From assembly GCA_014382365.1 (NCBI GenBank), contig JACNJW010000046.1, positions 1-48,038 of the forward strand: 48,038 nucleotides of DNA. The letters run 5' to 3'. Of the stretch, positions 25,465 through 34,026 are shown in pieces. This DNA comes from SAR324 cluster bacterium. GTDB lineage: Bacteria; SAR324; NAC60-12. Numbering within the stretch: the first letter of the stretch is position 1; the number at the start of each line of letters is the position of its first letter. The notes under the pieces are model-generated. The model was not told the DNA's origin and did no database searches. It worked only from the letters and a program-made list of their open reading frames with translations. Made by a program: the position numbers and the translations under genes.

Positions 25465-26034
25465 CTAAATGGTCATCAATTCTTTTTCCTTTGCAGTCAC
25501 TAACTCATCTACCAAGGCTGTGTGCTTGTCTGTTACTTTTTGGATGTGTTCCTGTGCTGTTTTTTCTTCATCCTGAGAAATGAGCTTATCTTTTTCCAAC
25601 TGTTTCAGGTTGTCGTTTCCTTCCCGTCTCACATTACGGACAGCAATTTTCGAATCTTCTCCGATTTTTTTTATCTGCTTTACGTAATCTTTACGTCTTT
25701 CTTCAGTAAAAGGAGGAGTCACAGCACGGATAATGTTACCATCATTTGAGATACTGAAACCCAAATTTGCTGCCTGCATGCTGCGTTCAATTTCCTTGAT
25801 CATTGTTTTTTCCCAAGGACTGATGGCCAGCATTTGAGGTTCAGGAGTTGTGATGTTTGCCAACTGACTAACAGGAGTCGGTGTGCCGTAATAGTCGACC
25901 TTGATGCTGTCCAGCATAGCAGGTGAAACTCGACCAGCATGAATCCCACTGAGGTCCTGCTTGAGATTCTCAATTGTATTATCCATCTTATGGGAAACTA
26001 TTTCTTCAACTTCCTGTGTATTTTCCAGAGCCAT
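25465..26034 (-). CDS. frr: Ribosome recycling factor
   Basis: Splits post-termination ribosomes together with EF-G. The ATG at 26034 has AGAGG four to five bases upstream and gives 189 residues, close to the family's 185; the frame extends 14 codons further but overlaps pyrH. Recognisable segments are LKQDLSGIHAGRVSPAMLD, YYGTPTPVSQLANI, RAVTPPFTEERRKDYVKQ and NVRREGND. It starts eight bases after the pyrH stop. Confidence 0.96.
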   Translation of the reverse strand: MALENTQEVEEIVSHKMDNTIENLKQDLSGIHAGRVSPAMLDSIKVDYYGTPTPVSQLANITTPEPQMLAISPWEKTMIKEIERSMQAANLGFSISNDGNIIRAVTPPFTEERRKDYVKQIKKIGEDSKIAVRNVRREGNDNLKQLEKDKLISQDEEKTAQEHIQKVTDKHTALVDELVTAKEKELMTI

Positions 26035-26042
26035 GTGCCTCT

Positions 26043-26753
26043 TTAATTGATCAATGTTCCGACGGTTTCTCCACAAACTGCCTTGAGAATAGAGTCAGGT
26101 GACTGGTAGTCTAAAACCAGAATGGGAAGTTGATTGTCCCGGCAAAAAGCAATGGCCGTCGCATCCATCACTTTGAGGTGTTTTTTGAGTACTTCATCGT
26201 AATTTAATTTTTCATAACGGACAGCGTCTGCATGGAGCAGGGGGTCTTTGTCATAAACCCCATCTGTTTTGGTCGCCTTTATAACAATTTCCGCACCAAC
26301 CTCAGAAGCTCTTAACACTGCAGCCGTGTCTGTAGTGAAATAAGGATTGCCTGTACCAGCAGCAAAAATCACAACCCGTTTTTTCTCCAAATGCCGGTCG
26401 GCCCTGCGTTTGATGTACGGTTCTGCAATGGCATTCAGTTCAATTGCAGAAAGGACTCGAGTTAAGACTCCGCGTTGTTCAAGTATTTCCTGAAGACAGA
26501 TACTGTTTATCACAGTTGCCAACATGCCCATATGATCACCGGCAACACGTCCGACATTACCTTCAGCGGATTTTGAACCACGAAATATGTTTCCTCCTCC
26601 AATCACAATTCCAACCTCAACACCCAGATTGTGAACGGAGATCACGCTATCAGCCAGTGAACGAATCGTATCATAGTCAAACCCTGTACCCCGAACTCCA
26701 CCGAGGGTCTCTCCACTCAATTTAAGTAGAATACGTTTGTATTTTGGGTTCAT
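26043..26753 (-). CDS. pyrH: UMP kinase
   Basis: Phosphorylates UMP to UDP in pyrimidine synthesis; bacterial enzymes are hexamers of the amino-acid-kinase fold. The 236 residues have KRILLKLSGETLGG at the start, VIGGGNIFRG, DHMGMLATVIN, and FAAGTGNPYFTTDTAA before VIKATKTDGVYDKDP. It lies 9 bases after tsf and 8 before frr, the normal order. Confidence 0.97.
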   Translation of the reverse strand: MNPKYKRILLKLSGETLGGVRGTGFDYDTIRSLADSVISVHNLGVEVGIVIGGGNIFRGSKSAEGNVGRVAGDHMGMLATVINSICLQEILEQRGVLTRVLSAIELNAIAEPYIKRRADRHLEKKRVVIFAAGTGNPYFTTDTAAVLRASEVGAEIVIKATKTDGVYDKDPLLHADAVRYEKLNYDEVLKKHLKVMDATAIAFCRDNQLPILVLDYQSPDSILKAVCGETVGTLIN

Positions 26754-26762
26754 ACTGGATGC

Positions 26763-27617
26763 CTAGAACTGAAATTTAGCAAAGCTGTTAAATGTGATTT
26801 TAACTCCCAGTTCCTTTGCTGTGTTTTCTACTAGTTGAGCAACAGTAAGTTGAGGATCTTTTACGAAGGGCTGACTTTCGACACAGATTTCTTTAAGGAA
26901 TTTTTTTAGCCTGCCCTCAATCATTTTTTCGATAATGTTTTCAGGTTTTCCGGATTCTCTTGCCTGAGCCGTAAATACCTCTTTTTCTTTTTCCAGCACA
27001 TCTGCTGATACCTGATCAGCTTTTACTGCTTCTGCAGGAAATGCTGCAATATGCATGGCAATGTCCCGGGCAAGCGTCTTCAGGCGTTCATCATTGCATG
27101 GCTGGTCTGTCTCCAATGGTACTGCAACTCCAATTTTAGCATTACTGTGGATATAACCGCCGATAGCTCCGTCTTTTATTTCAAACTTACTACTCTCAAG
27201 AATCTGCATGTTCTCGCCTAATTCAGCAATCTTATCTGTCAAAAACCCTTCGACATTACCCTCACCTTCAATTAAGGGCTGTTCTAATAAACTGTCTGTA
27301 CCCTGCTCACAAACCTGGTTCGCAAGCTGAGTGATAAAATCCTGAAAGATGTCGTTACGTGCTACAAAATCAGTTTCACAGGCAACTTTTATCAAGCCGG
27401 AGCGTTTGCCGTCTGAACTGGCAATAAAGCTGACTGCACCTTCGCTGGTTTCACGTGAGGATTTTTTTAATGCCTTTGCCTGTCCTTTTTTTCGTAGTAA
27501 ATCTTGTGCTTCTTCCAGATCTCCATCTGCTTCAACGAGGGCTTTTTTGCAGTCCATCATTGCAACTCCGGTGATTTCTCGTAATTCTTTAACTGCTGCT
27601 GCTGTAATCGCTGCCAT
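26763..27617 (-). CDS. tsf: Elongation factor Ts
   Basis: Guanine-nucleotide exchange factor for EF-Tu. The 284 residues begin with the UBA-like domain (VKELREITGVAMMDCKKAL) and contain the core TDFVARN motif (ACETDFVARNDIF). The C-terminal part includes QPFVKDPQLTVAQLV. It follows rpsB with an 88-base gap holding a strong hairpin. Confidence 0.97.
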   Translation of the reverse strand: MAAITAAAVKELREITGVAMMDCKKALVEADGDLEEAQDLLRKKGQAKALKKSSRETSEGAVSFIASSDGKRSGLIKVACETDFVARNDIFQDFITQLANQVCEQGTDSLLEQPLIEGEGNVEGFLTDKIAELGENMQILESSKFEIKDGAIGGYIHSNAKIGVAVPLETDQPCNDERLKTLARDIAMHIAAFPAEAVKADQVSADVLEKEKEVFTAQARESGKPENIIEKMIEGRLKKFLKEICVESQPFVKDPQLTVAQLVENTAKELGVKITFNSFAKFQF

Positions 27618-27657
27618 CTTTTTTATTCTTCCAATTGTTTATATAGTTTTTATGTGG

Positions 27658-27685
27658 TTTGCGGACTTACGTGTAAGTCCGCAAA
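27658..27685 (-). terminator. Strong hairpin between rpsB and tsf (attenuator candidate)
   Basis: A perfect 13-bp inverted repeat (TTTGCGGACTTAC / GTAAGTCCGCAAA) with a 2-base centre occupies the middle of the rpsB-tsf gap. No uridine run follows on the minus strand. An attenuating terminator in this gap is known from the E. coli rpsB-tsf operon; the same role here is an inference. It could also be a processing or stability element. Confidence 0.5.
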
Positions 27686-27705
27686 GATTAGCTGGTAGGT
27701 ACTCT

Positions 27706-29001
27706 TTATTTTTTTGTTTCCACCTTTTTGGCTTTAGCTGCCGGAGTCTTTTTAGTTGAAGTAGTTTTAGTTTTTTCTACTGTTTTTTTTGCTTTCACAG
27801 CAGTTTTTTTAGCAGCAGGTTTTTCTTCTGCAGCTTTTACTTCAGTAACAACTTTAGCATCTTTAACCGTTGCCTTCGCAAGTGGCTTAGCTTTTTCTAC
27901 TGTTTTTTTTGCTTTCACAGCAGTTTTTTTAGCAGCAGGTTTTTCTTCTGCAGCTTTTACTTCAGTAACAACTTTAGCATCTTTAACCGTTGCCTTCGCA
28001 AGTGGCTTAGCTTTTTCTACTGTTTTTTTTGCTTTCACAGCAGTTTTTTTAGCAGCAGGTTTTTCTTCTGCAGCTTTTACTTCAGCATCTTTGCCCTTTG
28101 CTTTCGAAGGAGACGCAGCTTTTTCAGTAGCGATATTTTGCTCTGCAGGCTTCTGCTGAGGAGCAACTGCAGTTTTAACCTTTGTCACTTTTACAGCAGG
28201 CTTAGTCTTATTAGCTGCAGCTTCACCAGCTTTTTTGACAACTACTTTTGTTGTGGGCTTAGCTTTTTTGGCAGTTGCCTTTTCCTCAGAAGCCACTGCT
28301 ATTCTAGCTTGCTTCCGTACAGCCAGACCTTCCAGGACTGCAGTTGAAATTATGTTGGCATACAGTGCAACAGCACGTGGTGAGTCGTCATTTCCTGGAA
28401 TAACATAATCTATTCCTGTTGGATCACAGTTTGTGTCTGCAACCCCAACAACGGGTATGCCTAATTTTTGAGCTTCTTTCAGTGCAAGCTGTTCTCGATG
28501 ACAGTCTGTAATGAAAAGCATTGAGGGTATACTTTTCATATTACGTACACCACCCAGAGAACGTTCTAATTTAACACGCTTGCGCTCCATCATTAGAGCT
28601 TCTTTTTTGATAACACCTTCGTAGGAACGATCCTCTCCGGCAATTTCCTCAAAGGATTTCAAGCGCCCAATCGATTGTTTGACAGTACCAAAGTTTGTCA
28701 ACAAACCACCAAGCCAGCGAAAATTTATGTAAGGACTTCCGCAGCGTTCTGCTTCTTCTTTAACAATACGCTGAATTTGGATTTTTGTGCCTACAAAAAG
28801 AGGAACTCTGCCTTCTGCTGCAGATGCTTTCACGTATTCATAAGCTTCTTTGAGCTTAGTTAACGTCAGCCGCAGATCGATGACGTGTACGCCGTTTTTT
28901 ATGCCGTAGATGTACGGCGACATGTTGGGATGCCAACGTTTTGTCTGGTGACCAAAATGGACTCCAGCTTCTAAAAATTGCTTCATTGTTATGACAGCCA
29001 T
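27706..29001 (-). CDS. rpsB: Ribosomal protein S2 with long Lys/Ala-rich C-terminal tail
   Basis: Residues 1-236 are a normal S2: MKQFLEAGVHFGHQTKRWHP, NFRWLGGLLTNF, SIPSMLFITDCHRE and GIPVVGVADTNCDPTGIDY. The other 195 residues or so are a basic tail rich in Lys, Ala, Val and Pro, of the histone-H1 or AlgP kind (AEEKPAAKKTAVKAKKTVEK). It includes 2.6 copies of a 40-residue unit encoded by identical 120-bp DNA repeats. Ordinary S2 stops near 230-260 residues. The frame is open and uninterrupted to the stop. AAGGAG precedes the ATG, and a good promoter lies about 150 bases upstream. The tail is likely disordered and could contact RNA or DNA; its function is unknown. Confidence 0.96.
   Translation of the reverse strand: MAVITMKQFLEAGVHFGHQTKRWHPNMSPYIYGIKNGVHVIDLRLTLTKLKEAYEYVKASAAEGRVPLFVGTKIQIQRIVKEEAERCGSPYINFRWLGGLLTNFGTVKQSIGRLKSFEEIAGEDRSYEGVIKKEALMMERKRVKLERSLGGVRNMKSIPSMLFITDCHREQLALKEAQKLGIPVVGVADTNCDPTGIDYVIPGNDDSPRAVALYANIISTAVLEGLAVRKQARIAVASEEKATAKKAKPTTKVVVKKAGEAAANKTKPAVKVTKVKTAVAPQQKPAEQNIATEKAASPSKAKGKDAEVKAAEEKPAAKKTAVKAKKTVEKAKPLAKATVKDAKVVTEVKAAEEKPAAKKTAVKAKKTVEKAKPLAKATVKDAKVVTEVKAAEEKPAAKKTAVKAKKTVEKTKTTSTKKTPAAKAKKVETKK
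27772..28085 (-). repeat. Perfect 120-bp tandem repeats, 2.6 copies, inside rpsB
   Basis: The bases of 27781-27900 recur without a change at 27901-28020, and the first half again from 28021. Shared sequence runs from 27772 to 28085. Each unit encodes 40 residues of the Lys/Ala tail of S2. Absence of silent differences means the duplication is recent or is kept uniform by recombination. Copy number could differ between relatives or be mis-assembled. Confidence 0.95.
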
Positions 29002-29153
29002 AAAATCTCCTTGTAATGGCTTGGTTAAGTGTCCGTGGGATGTCAGCGGACGAACTAGTTCTGTAGTGAATCATAAAGAATCGAACCTGCTGCCCTCATC
29101 CCTTGACAGACAGATTTCGTTTCTCTTTAGAAAAATACTAAATTAAACCTATA

Positions 29154-29182
29154 TTTATAATCAATCTTCTGTTAGTTTACAA
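29154..29182 (-). promoter_or_regulatory. Promoter of the rpsB-tsf-pyrH-frr operon
   Basis: On the minus strand TTGTAA (29177-29182) and TATAAA (29154-29159, 5 of 6) are separated by 17 bases. Transcription would start near 29147, leaving a leader of about 145 nt before the rpsB ATG. That leader is long enough for an S2-responsive structure of the kind known for rpsB leaders, but I could not identify a conserved fold by eye. Confidence 0.55.
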
Positions 29183-29213
29183 GTTATTTCTCAAGAATAC
29201 AGCAGAAGATGTA

Positions 29214-29687
29214 GTGAAATTGTCTTTAACTCAGTATAACCACGACCTCCGTTTTTCCTTGAACCCTTCTCCGTCAGAAATGATGGAAATGGATTCACTT
29301 TGTTTCAGTGGATCTTGGAGTGAGCAGGATTATCAGGAAATGCAGGCGCAGCCGACTTACAGGAACTGGTTGTTGAAATTGCCGGGAGCCGGTCAGGTAG
29401 GAATGCTGGTTTTTCAGTCAGTACCTCCAGAACTACAAATTCTCAGATTAGCAGTTCATCCGGAGTGGAGGGGAAAAGGGCTGGCAGTATTCATGTTGGA
29501 TAAGCTGGAAATGCAGGCGAAGATGGATAATTTGGAATCACTTTGGTTGGAAGTCCATTCTGCAAACAAACCTGCAAGAGCCTTGTATTTCAAAGAGGGT
29601 TTTCAGCAAATCAGTTGCCGAAAAAATTATTATCAAAGACCTCCCGGAGATTCTTTTTTACTAATAAAATTATTGAAACAATGTTGA
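29214..29687 (+). CDS. GNAT N-acetyltransferase, RimI-like
   Basis: A 157-residue acetyltransferase that probably acetylates a protein N-terminus or a small amine. The acetyl-CoA loop is visible as LAVHPEWRGKGLA (V-x-x-x-x-R/Q-G-x-G/A), followed by LWLEVHSANKPARALYFKEGF and RKNYYQRPPGD. The LEV-xN-ALY-GF-RxxYY pattern matches RimI, which modifies ribosomal protein S18. The start is GTG. It is divergent from rpsB, with shared upstream DNA. Substrate is uncertain. Confidence 0.8.
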   Translation: MKLSLTQYNHDLRFSLNPSPSEMMEMDSLCFSGSWSEQDYQEMQAQPTYRNWLLKLPGAGQVGMLVFQSVPPELQILRLAVHPEWRGKGLAVFMLDKLEMQAKMDNLESLWLEVHSANKPARALYFKEGFQQISCRKNYYQRPPGDSFLLIKLLKQC

Positions 29688-29758
29688 TCAACTGAGTACA
29701 GTTCTCGGTTTCCGGTAATTCAAAAAAACCACAAAATATTTTAACCAAAAGGTCTCTC

Positions 29759-30865
29759 TTGAAAGAATCTGCAATAGTGTTAACCAGTGGCTTGTTCAAG
29801 TCCCATAACGCAAAGACTGCATTTGGCTTGATCCGAAATTCAGAGCAATATGATATACTTGCAGTCATTGATCAAAATTCTGCCGGAGAAGATGCAGGAA
29901 AACTGGTTGATGGTAAGGTGCTTGAAATTCCTATCCACTCAACTCTCAAAGATTTTTTAAGGAGTTGTAGTTCAAGGCTTAATCTAACTCCAGAAGAGTG
30001 CGGGCGCGGCGTTTATGCAATTATTGGAATAGCAACTCCAGGAGGTATAATTCCTGCGGGTCTTCGAATGGAGCTGCTCGAAGCACTGTCTTACGGTATG
30101 CATATCATTAATGGGCTACATCACTATCTGAACGATGATCATGAATTAGTGCAAATTGCAGAGAACAATCAGGCAAAACTCTTGGATATCAGAAAACCAA
30201 AAAGTGCAAAGGATCATGCATTTTGGACAGGAAATATTCTGGATGTCCGTGCACCGAGAATTGCCATGTTTGGTACAGACTGCGCTTTAGGCAAGCGCAC
30301 CTCCAGTCTTTGGCTCAGGGATGCCTGCCGCGAACATGGAATTCGAACAGAAATGATTTATACTGGTCAGACCGGAAAATTGCAGGGAGGTCGCTTCGGT
30401 TTTATACTTGATTCTACACTTAATGATTTTGTCAGCGGAGAATTGGAAGATGCAATTATTCGTTGTGATCTGGAAGAAAATCCTGATTTGATGTTACTCG
30501 AAGGTCAATCGTCTTTACGCAATCCTTCTGGACCCTGTGGTTCAGAATATCTCTGTAGTGCTCAAGCTAAGGGTGTTATTTTACAGTTTGCCCCAAAACA
30601 GAAATATTACCTGGCTGATGATGAACGCAAGCTGTGGCCAATGCCGCCGCTGGAAGAGGAGTTGGAATTGATTCGTCTGTATGGTTCTCAAACGTTAGCA
30701 ATAGCTCTGAACAGTTTTGATCTCACAAAAAAAGAGTTGGAAGCAGAGCAAAAAAATCTGGAAGATCGTCTGGGGTTACCAGTAGTCTGTCCAAAGGAAG
30801 AAGGTATGGGGAGGCTTGTGCCTGTAGTACAGGAGTTTATCGCTTCACAAGCAGCAAAAAAATAA
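29759..30865 (+). CDS. DUF1611 family protein, DgcN-like
   Basis: This 368-residue protein matches the DUF1611 family: an N-terminal Rossmann-like part (residues 1-130, with AIIGIATPGGIIPAGLR) and a C-terminal P-loop-like domain with GTDCALGKRTSS (172-183) and LLEGQSSLRNPSG. Some family members (DgcN) have been linked to D-glutamate N-acetylation in D-amino-acid catabolism, usually beside a DgcA racemase. No such racemase is adjacent here, so the substrate is open. It begins with TTG preceded by AAGG at a good distance. It follows the rimI-like gene by 71 bases on the same strand. Confidence 0.8.
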   Translation: MKESAIVLTSGLFKSHNAKTAFGLIRNSEQYDILAVIDQNSAGEDAGKLVDGKVLEIPIHSTLKDFLRSCSSRLNLTPEECGRGVYAIIGIATPGGIIPAGLRMELLEALSYGMHIINGLHHYLNDDHELVQIAENNQAKLLDIRKPKSAKDHAFWTGNILDVRAPRIAMFGTDCALGKRTSSLWLRDACREHGIRTEMIYTGQTGKLQGGRFGFILDSTLNDFVSGELEDAIIRCDLEENPDLMLLEGQSSLRNPSGPCGSEYLCSAQAKGVILQFAPKQKYYLADDERKLWPMPPLEEELELIRLYGSQTLAIALNSFDLTKKELEAEQKNLEDRLGLPVVCPKEEGMGRLVPVVQEFIASQAAKK

Positions 30866-30930
30866 CAGAAAAAGATTCTGGAAACTCAAAGAAAAGAATC
30901 AGACTGTCTTTTAATTCAATAACTATTCAG

Positions 30931-31449
30931 TTATTTCTCAGTCAGTCTTGGCAGCATCTCTGCAAAATTGCAGGGCCGGCTGCGGACATCGAGTTGAGTT
31001 TCTAATATTTTATCCCATGCTGTTCGACATGCTCCGGAAGAACCGGGAAGACAAAAGATATAGGTTCCGTTTGCAACTCCTGCTGTGACTCGCGATTGGA
31101 TGGTTGAAGTGGAAATTTCGTCAAAAGAAATTAGGCGGAACATTTCACCAAAGCCCTGAATTGTTTTGTCAAATAATGGAATTGCAGCTTCAGGTGTACC
31201 GTCGCGACCGGTCAGGCCGGTACCACCTGTGGTGAGTACTATCTCGACTGCAGGATCTACAATCCAGCGTGACAAAACTGCACGAATCTGATATATATCA
31301 TCAGGAACAATGCACTTTTCTGCAAGTAAATGTCCTGCTTCTGTCAATCGTTCAACTAGTGTTTTTCCAGAAGTATCGGTTTCCTCAGTACGTGAATCAG
31401 ACACGACAAGAACGGAAATTCGGAGTGGTAGAAAATCACTATTCTGCAT
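30931..31449 (-). CDS. moaB: Molybdenum cofactor biosynthesis protein B
   Basis: MogA/MoaB-type protein that binds molybdopterin during molybdenum cofactor assembly. The 172 residues contain the family motif TTGGTGLTGRDGTPEA (73-88) and LPGSSGACRTAWDKIL near the C-terminus. Length equals E. coli MoaB. No other moa gene is nearby. It is convergent with the DgcN-like gene; the 65-base gap has only a weak AT hairpin (about 30918-30935). Confidence 0.93.
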   Translation of the reverse strand: MQNSDFLPLRISVLVVSDSRTEETDTSGKTLVERLTEAGHLLAEKCIVPDDIYQIRAVLSRWIVDPAVEIVLTTGGTGLTGRDGTPEAAIPLFDKTIQGFGEMFRLISFDEISTSTIQSRVTAGVANGTYIFCLPGSSGACRTAWDKILETQLDVRSRPCNFAEMLPRLTEK

Positions 31450-31708
31450 ATGAAAACTTATATTCAGGCCTGAAAGCTCGGATAAACTGAAGTTAGTATT
31501 AAATTTGAGTTGTTTTTTTATTGAAGACTATTGTCATTTTATTTTTGTTAATTGTCAATTTAACTCATGTTGTTTATGTAAACTAATTGATGCGCTCTTT
31601 ATGTCATATTGAGAACAAAATCAACTTGATGCTGACAAAATGTATTTCGGCAAGCAGATTACCAAAACTGCTGAAGTTTATCTAATCAACAAAATAATAG
31701 AAATTTCC

Positions 31709-32344
31709 ATGAAACCGTCAACGGTAAATAGTTTTTTCCAGAAGCTGAGTAATTCTATTCCTAAGCCGGAAACAGAACTTTATTACCGGAATCCGTTTGA
31801 GTTGTTGATTGCAGTAATTCTCAGCGCACAGGCAACGGATACTTCGGTAAATAAAGTCACACCGGAATTATTTTCTGCTTTCCCAACTCCAGCAGAAATG
31901 TCTGAGGCAGGAGCAGAAAAAGTTTTGTTATATATTCGGAGTATCGGACTTGCTCCAACTAAATCAAAAAATATTGTTGCAACCAGTGCTCAACTTGTTG
32001 AAAATCATGACAGTCAGGTTCCGGATAACAGACAGGATTTAGAAGCACTTCCGGGAGTTGGTCGAAAAACGGCAAATGTGATTTTAAACACGGCATTTGG
32101 CTTACCGGTGATTGCAGTTGACACGCACATATTTCGACTTTCCAACCGTACTGGTCTTGCACCCGGAGAAACGGTTATAAAAGTTGAACAAAAATTAATG
32201 TCTAAAGTTCCTGCAAAATGGCAAAAAGATGCCCATCACTTGTTAATCCTGCATGGACGCTATGTCTGCAAGGCACGAAAACCAGATTGCGAGCATTGTG
32301 TGATTGTTAATGAATGTGAAAATCCAGCAAAAATAATTGCTTAA
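31709..32344 (+). CDS. nth: Endonuclease III
   Basis: DNA glycosylase/AP lyase removing oxidised pyrimidines. The ATG at 31709 gives 211 residues, the same as E. coli Nth, and then every key residue takes the E. coli number: catalytic Lys120 and Asp138 (LPGVGRKTANV, VDTHIFRL) and the [4Fe-4S] cysteines 187, 194, 197 and 203. The frame continues 23 codons upstream, but this numbering argues against that longer start. The 260 bases before it (31450-31708) contain the moaB upstream region and no clear gene. Confidence 0.96.
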   Translation: MKPSTVNSFFQKLSNSIPKPETELYYRNPFELLIAVILSAQATDTSVNKVTPELFSAFPTPAEMSEAGAEKVLLYIRSIGLAPTKSKNIVATSAQLVENHDSQVPDNRQDLEALPGVGRKTANVILNTAFGLPVIAVDTHIFRLSNRTGLAPGETVIKVEQKLMSKVPAKWQKDAHHLLILHGRYVCKARKPDCEHCVIVNECENPAKIIA

Positions 32345-32394
32345 GTACTTATTTATCATTGATTTCAACATCAGAAAAACCGGCTACTTGACCT

Positions 32395-33327
32395 ATGAAT
32401 ATATTTGATTTTACGCAAAATATCAGCGGTGTTTATTTGGTGTTTCTCAACGTTGTTACACCAGTTTTTGTGCTAGTTGTTATTGGTTATTTCATTGGAC
32501 CCAGGTTGCAGGTAGATGCACGCTCACTTTCCAGAACGGCATATTTTGTTTTCATACCAGCTTTTGTTTTCAATATTATCAGTGAGGCTCAAGTAAAAGC
32601 TGAATTGGCATTCCAGATGCTGGGTTTTATTTTTAGCGCACAAATTGCGGTTGCTGTTCTGGGCTTTTTGGTTGGTAAGGCACTCCGACAGTCCAAGGAA
32701 ATAACGGCGGCTTTTGTGCTGATAGCAACTTTTGGCAATGTGGGAAACTTTGGACTGCCGCTGATTGAATTTCGTTTGGGTGAGGTAGCCAGAACTCCTG
32801 CAACGGTTTATTTTTTGGCAATTCTCTTTATCTCTTTTGTCATTTGTGTCGGCGTAGCCAGTTGGGCTCGAAGCGGAGGAATGACGGCAGTATTCTCTGT
32901 TTTTAAAACTCCGGCTTTACTGGCGTTGATTCCGGCCCTGACTTTCAATCTTTCCGGGATAGAAGTCCCTATTTTTCTTTCACGTCTAAGTGGACTGTTG
33001 GGTCAGGCGATGATACCGGTGATGCTGGTTACGTTGGGAGTACAAATGGGTGAGATTGCCAATATAAAGATAAACTTTAATGTTGTTGCCGCCTCTGCAG
33101 TACGTTTGATCGGCGGACCTGCTTTGGCAGTAATGTTGGTTCCCTTATTTGGACTTGAGGGTCTGGAACGCAGTACAGGCATCCTGCAGGCAGCGATGCC
33201 TGCTGCGGTGTTGGCCTCAATTATTGCTATGGAATATAAATTGATACCCGAATTCGTGACGACCACAGTACTTTTTTCAACACTATTGAGTATTCTGACT
33301 CTGACAATAATTCTTACTTTGATTTAA
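32395..33327 (+). CDS. AEC family transporter (auxin efflux carrier-like permease)
   Basis: A 310-residue membrane protein with about ten hydrophobic helices in two halves. The first half opens with FLNVVTPVFVLVVIGYFIGP, followed by RLSRTAYFVF-type and FGNVGNFGLPL segments. The second half has GQAMIPVMLVTLGVQMG and AAMPAAVLASIIAMEY. This is the AEC pattern; bacterial members carry organic anions such as malate or malonate, but substrates differ. It follows nth by 50 bases. Its last 45 bases overlap the convergent thiN gene. Confidence 0.88.
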   Translation: MNIFDFTQNISGVYLVFLNVVTPVFVLVVIGYFIGPRLQVDARSLSRTAYFVFIPAFVFNIISEAQVKAELAFQMLGFIFSAQIAVAVLGFLVGKALRQSKEITAAFVLIATFGNVGNFGLPLIEFRLGEVARTPATVYFLAILFISFVICVGVASWARSGGMTAVFSVFKTPALLALIPALTFNLSGIEVPIFLSRLSGLLGQAMIPVMLVTLGVQMGEIANIKINFNVVAASAVRLIGGPALAVMLVPLFGLEGLERSTGILQAAMPAAVLASIIAMEYKLIPEFVTTTVLFSTLLSILTLTIILTLI

Positions 33328-34014
33328 CTCAAAATCTGTAGAGTATTTATCTGCATGTTGAATGATAAGTAATAGCTGCCCTTCATTTAGAGTTACAGTG
33401 ACAGGATTGGAGACGACCAGATTGGAGACTCCTGAAGGTGTTTTGCCAGGCAGGAGATCTTTATTATTCAACGGAAACTCTAGTCCCTGTGTAATAACAC
33501 CTTGAGCGCCACCGAAAAGGGGTAACAGAGAAAGAGTTGTTCCTGGTTTAAGGTTCTCTTCCCAGGTGTTCTGAATAAATTCCATGCGTTCCAGAGGTGA
33601 CCACAAAATCAGGCGGGCCTCAGGAGAGTATTTAAAAAGTATTTCCAGGCTGGCAAGGAATTGATCAAGTCGTCCTCCGTCTGCACCAAGGATGTTGATG
33701 ACTTTATATCCGCGTTTCAGGCAGTGTCGAACAGCCTTATCTGCATCGTTGGTCTCCTGTTCCTTGAGCAGGAAAAGAGTTGAATCAGCTAATTTTTTGC
33801 GAACTTCAGGTTGGAGTGAATCAAAATCACCAACCACTGCATCAGGTAAAAGCTGCTGGCTGAGCAAATGATTTGCACCGCCATCAGCTGCAACACGGTA
33901 ATCTGCTTTTTGCCATAATTGCTGCAGCAGTTCTTCCGGAGGAGGGTCTCCATTGCAGATAATCAGTGCCGTCTGCTGCTCATGCTGCAGATCTTGTTTT
34001 TCAATTGCTAACAT
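33283..34014 (-). CDS. thiN: Thiamine pyrophosphokinase
   Basis: Converts thiamine and ATP to thiamine diphosphate. The 243 residues contain AADGGANHL (42-50), VVGDFDS (60-66), ETNDADKA (87-94) and GADGGRLDQFLAS (110-122), the four conserved TPK motifs, followed by the C-terminal thiamine-binding beta domain. It is convergent with and overlaps the AEC transporter gene, and its start is only 12 bases from the divergent thioesterase start. No THI-box riboswitch is evident upstream, as there is no room. Confidence 0.92.
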   Translation of the reverse strand: MLAIEKQDLQHEQQTALIICNGDPPPEELLQQLWQKADYRVAADGGANHLLSQQLLPDAVVGDFDSLQPEVRKKLADSTLFLLKEQETNDADKAVRHCLKRGYKVINILGADGGRLDQFLASLEILFKYSPEARLILWSPLERMEFIQNTWEENLKPGTTLSLLPLFGGAQGVITQGLEFPLNNKDLLPGKTPSGVSNLVVSNPVTVTLNEGQLLLIIQHADKYSTDFELNQSKNYCQSQNTQ

Positions 34015-34026
34015 ATAAAATAATCA

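Noticed and set aside
27728..28159. Plus-strand 143-residue hydrophobic repeat frame opposite the rpsB tail
   Set aside because: It is the complement of Lys/Ala codons (giving Phe/Ala/Val), so it looks like a membrane protein by accident; rpsB is the real gene.
29103..29131. Plus-strand promoter for the RimI-like gene (perfect TTGACA)
   Set aside because: No acceptable -10 box occurs at 16-18 bases (best is TTTAGA), so I did not call it.
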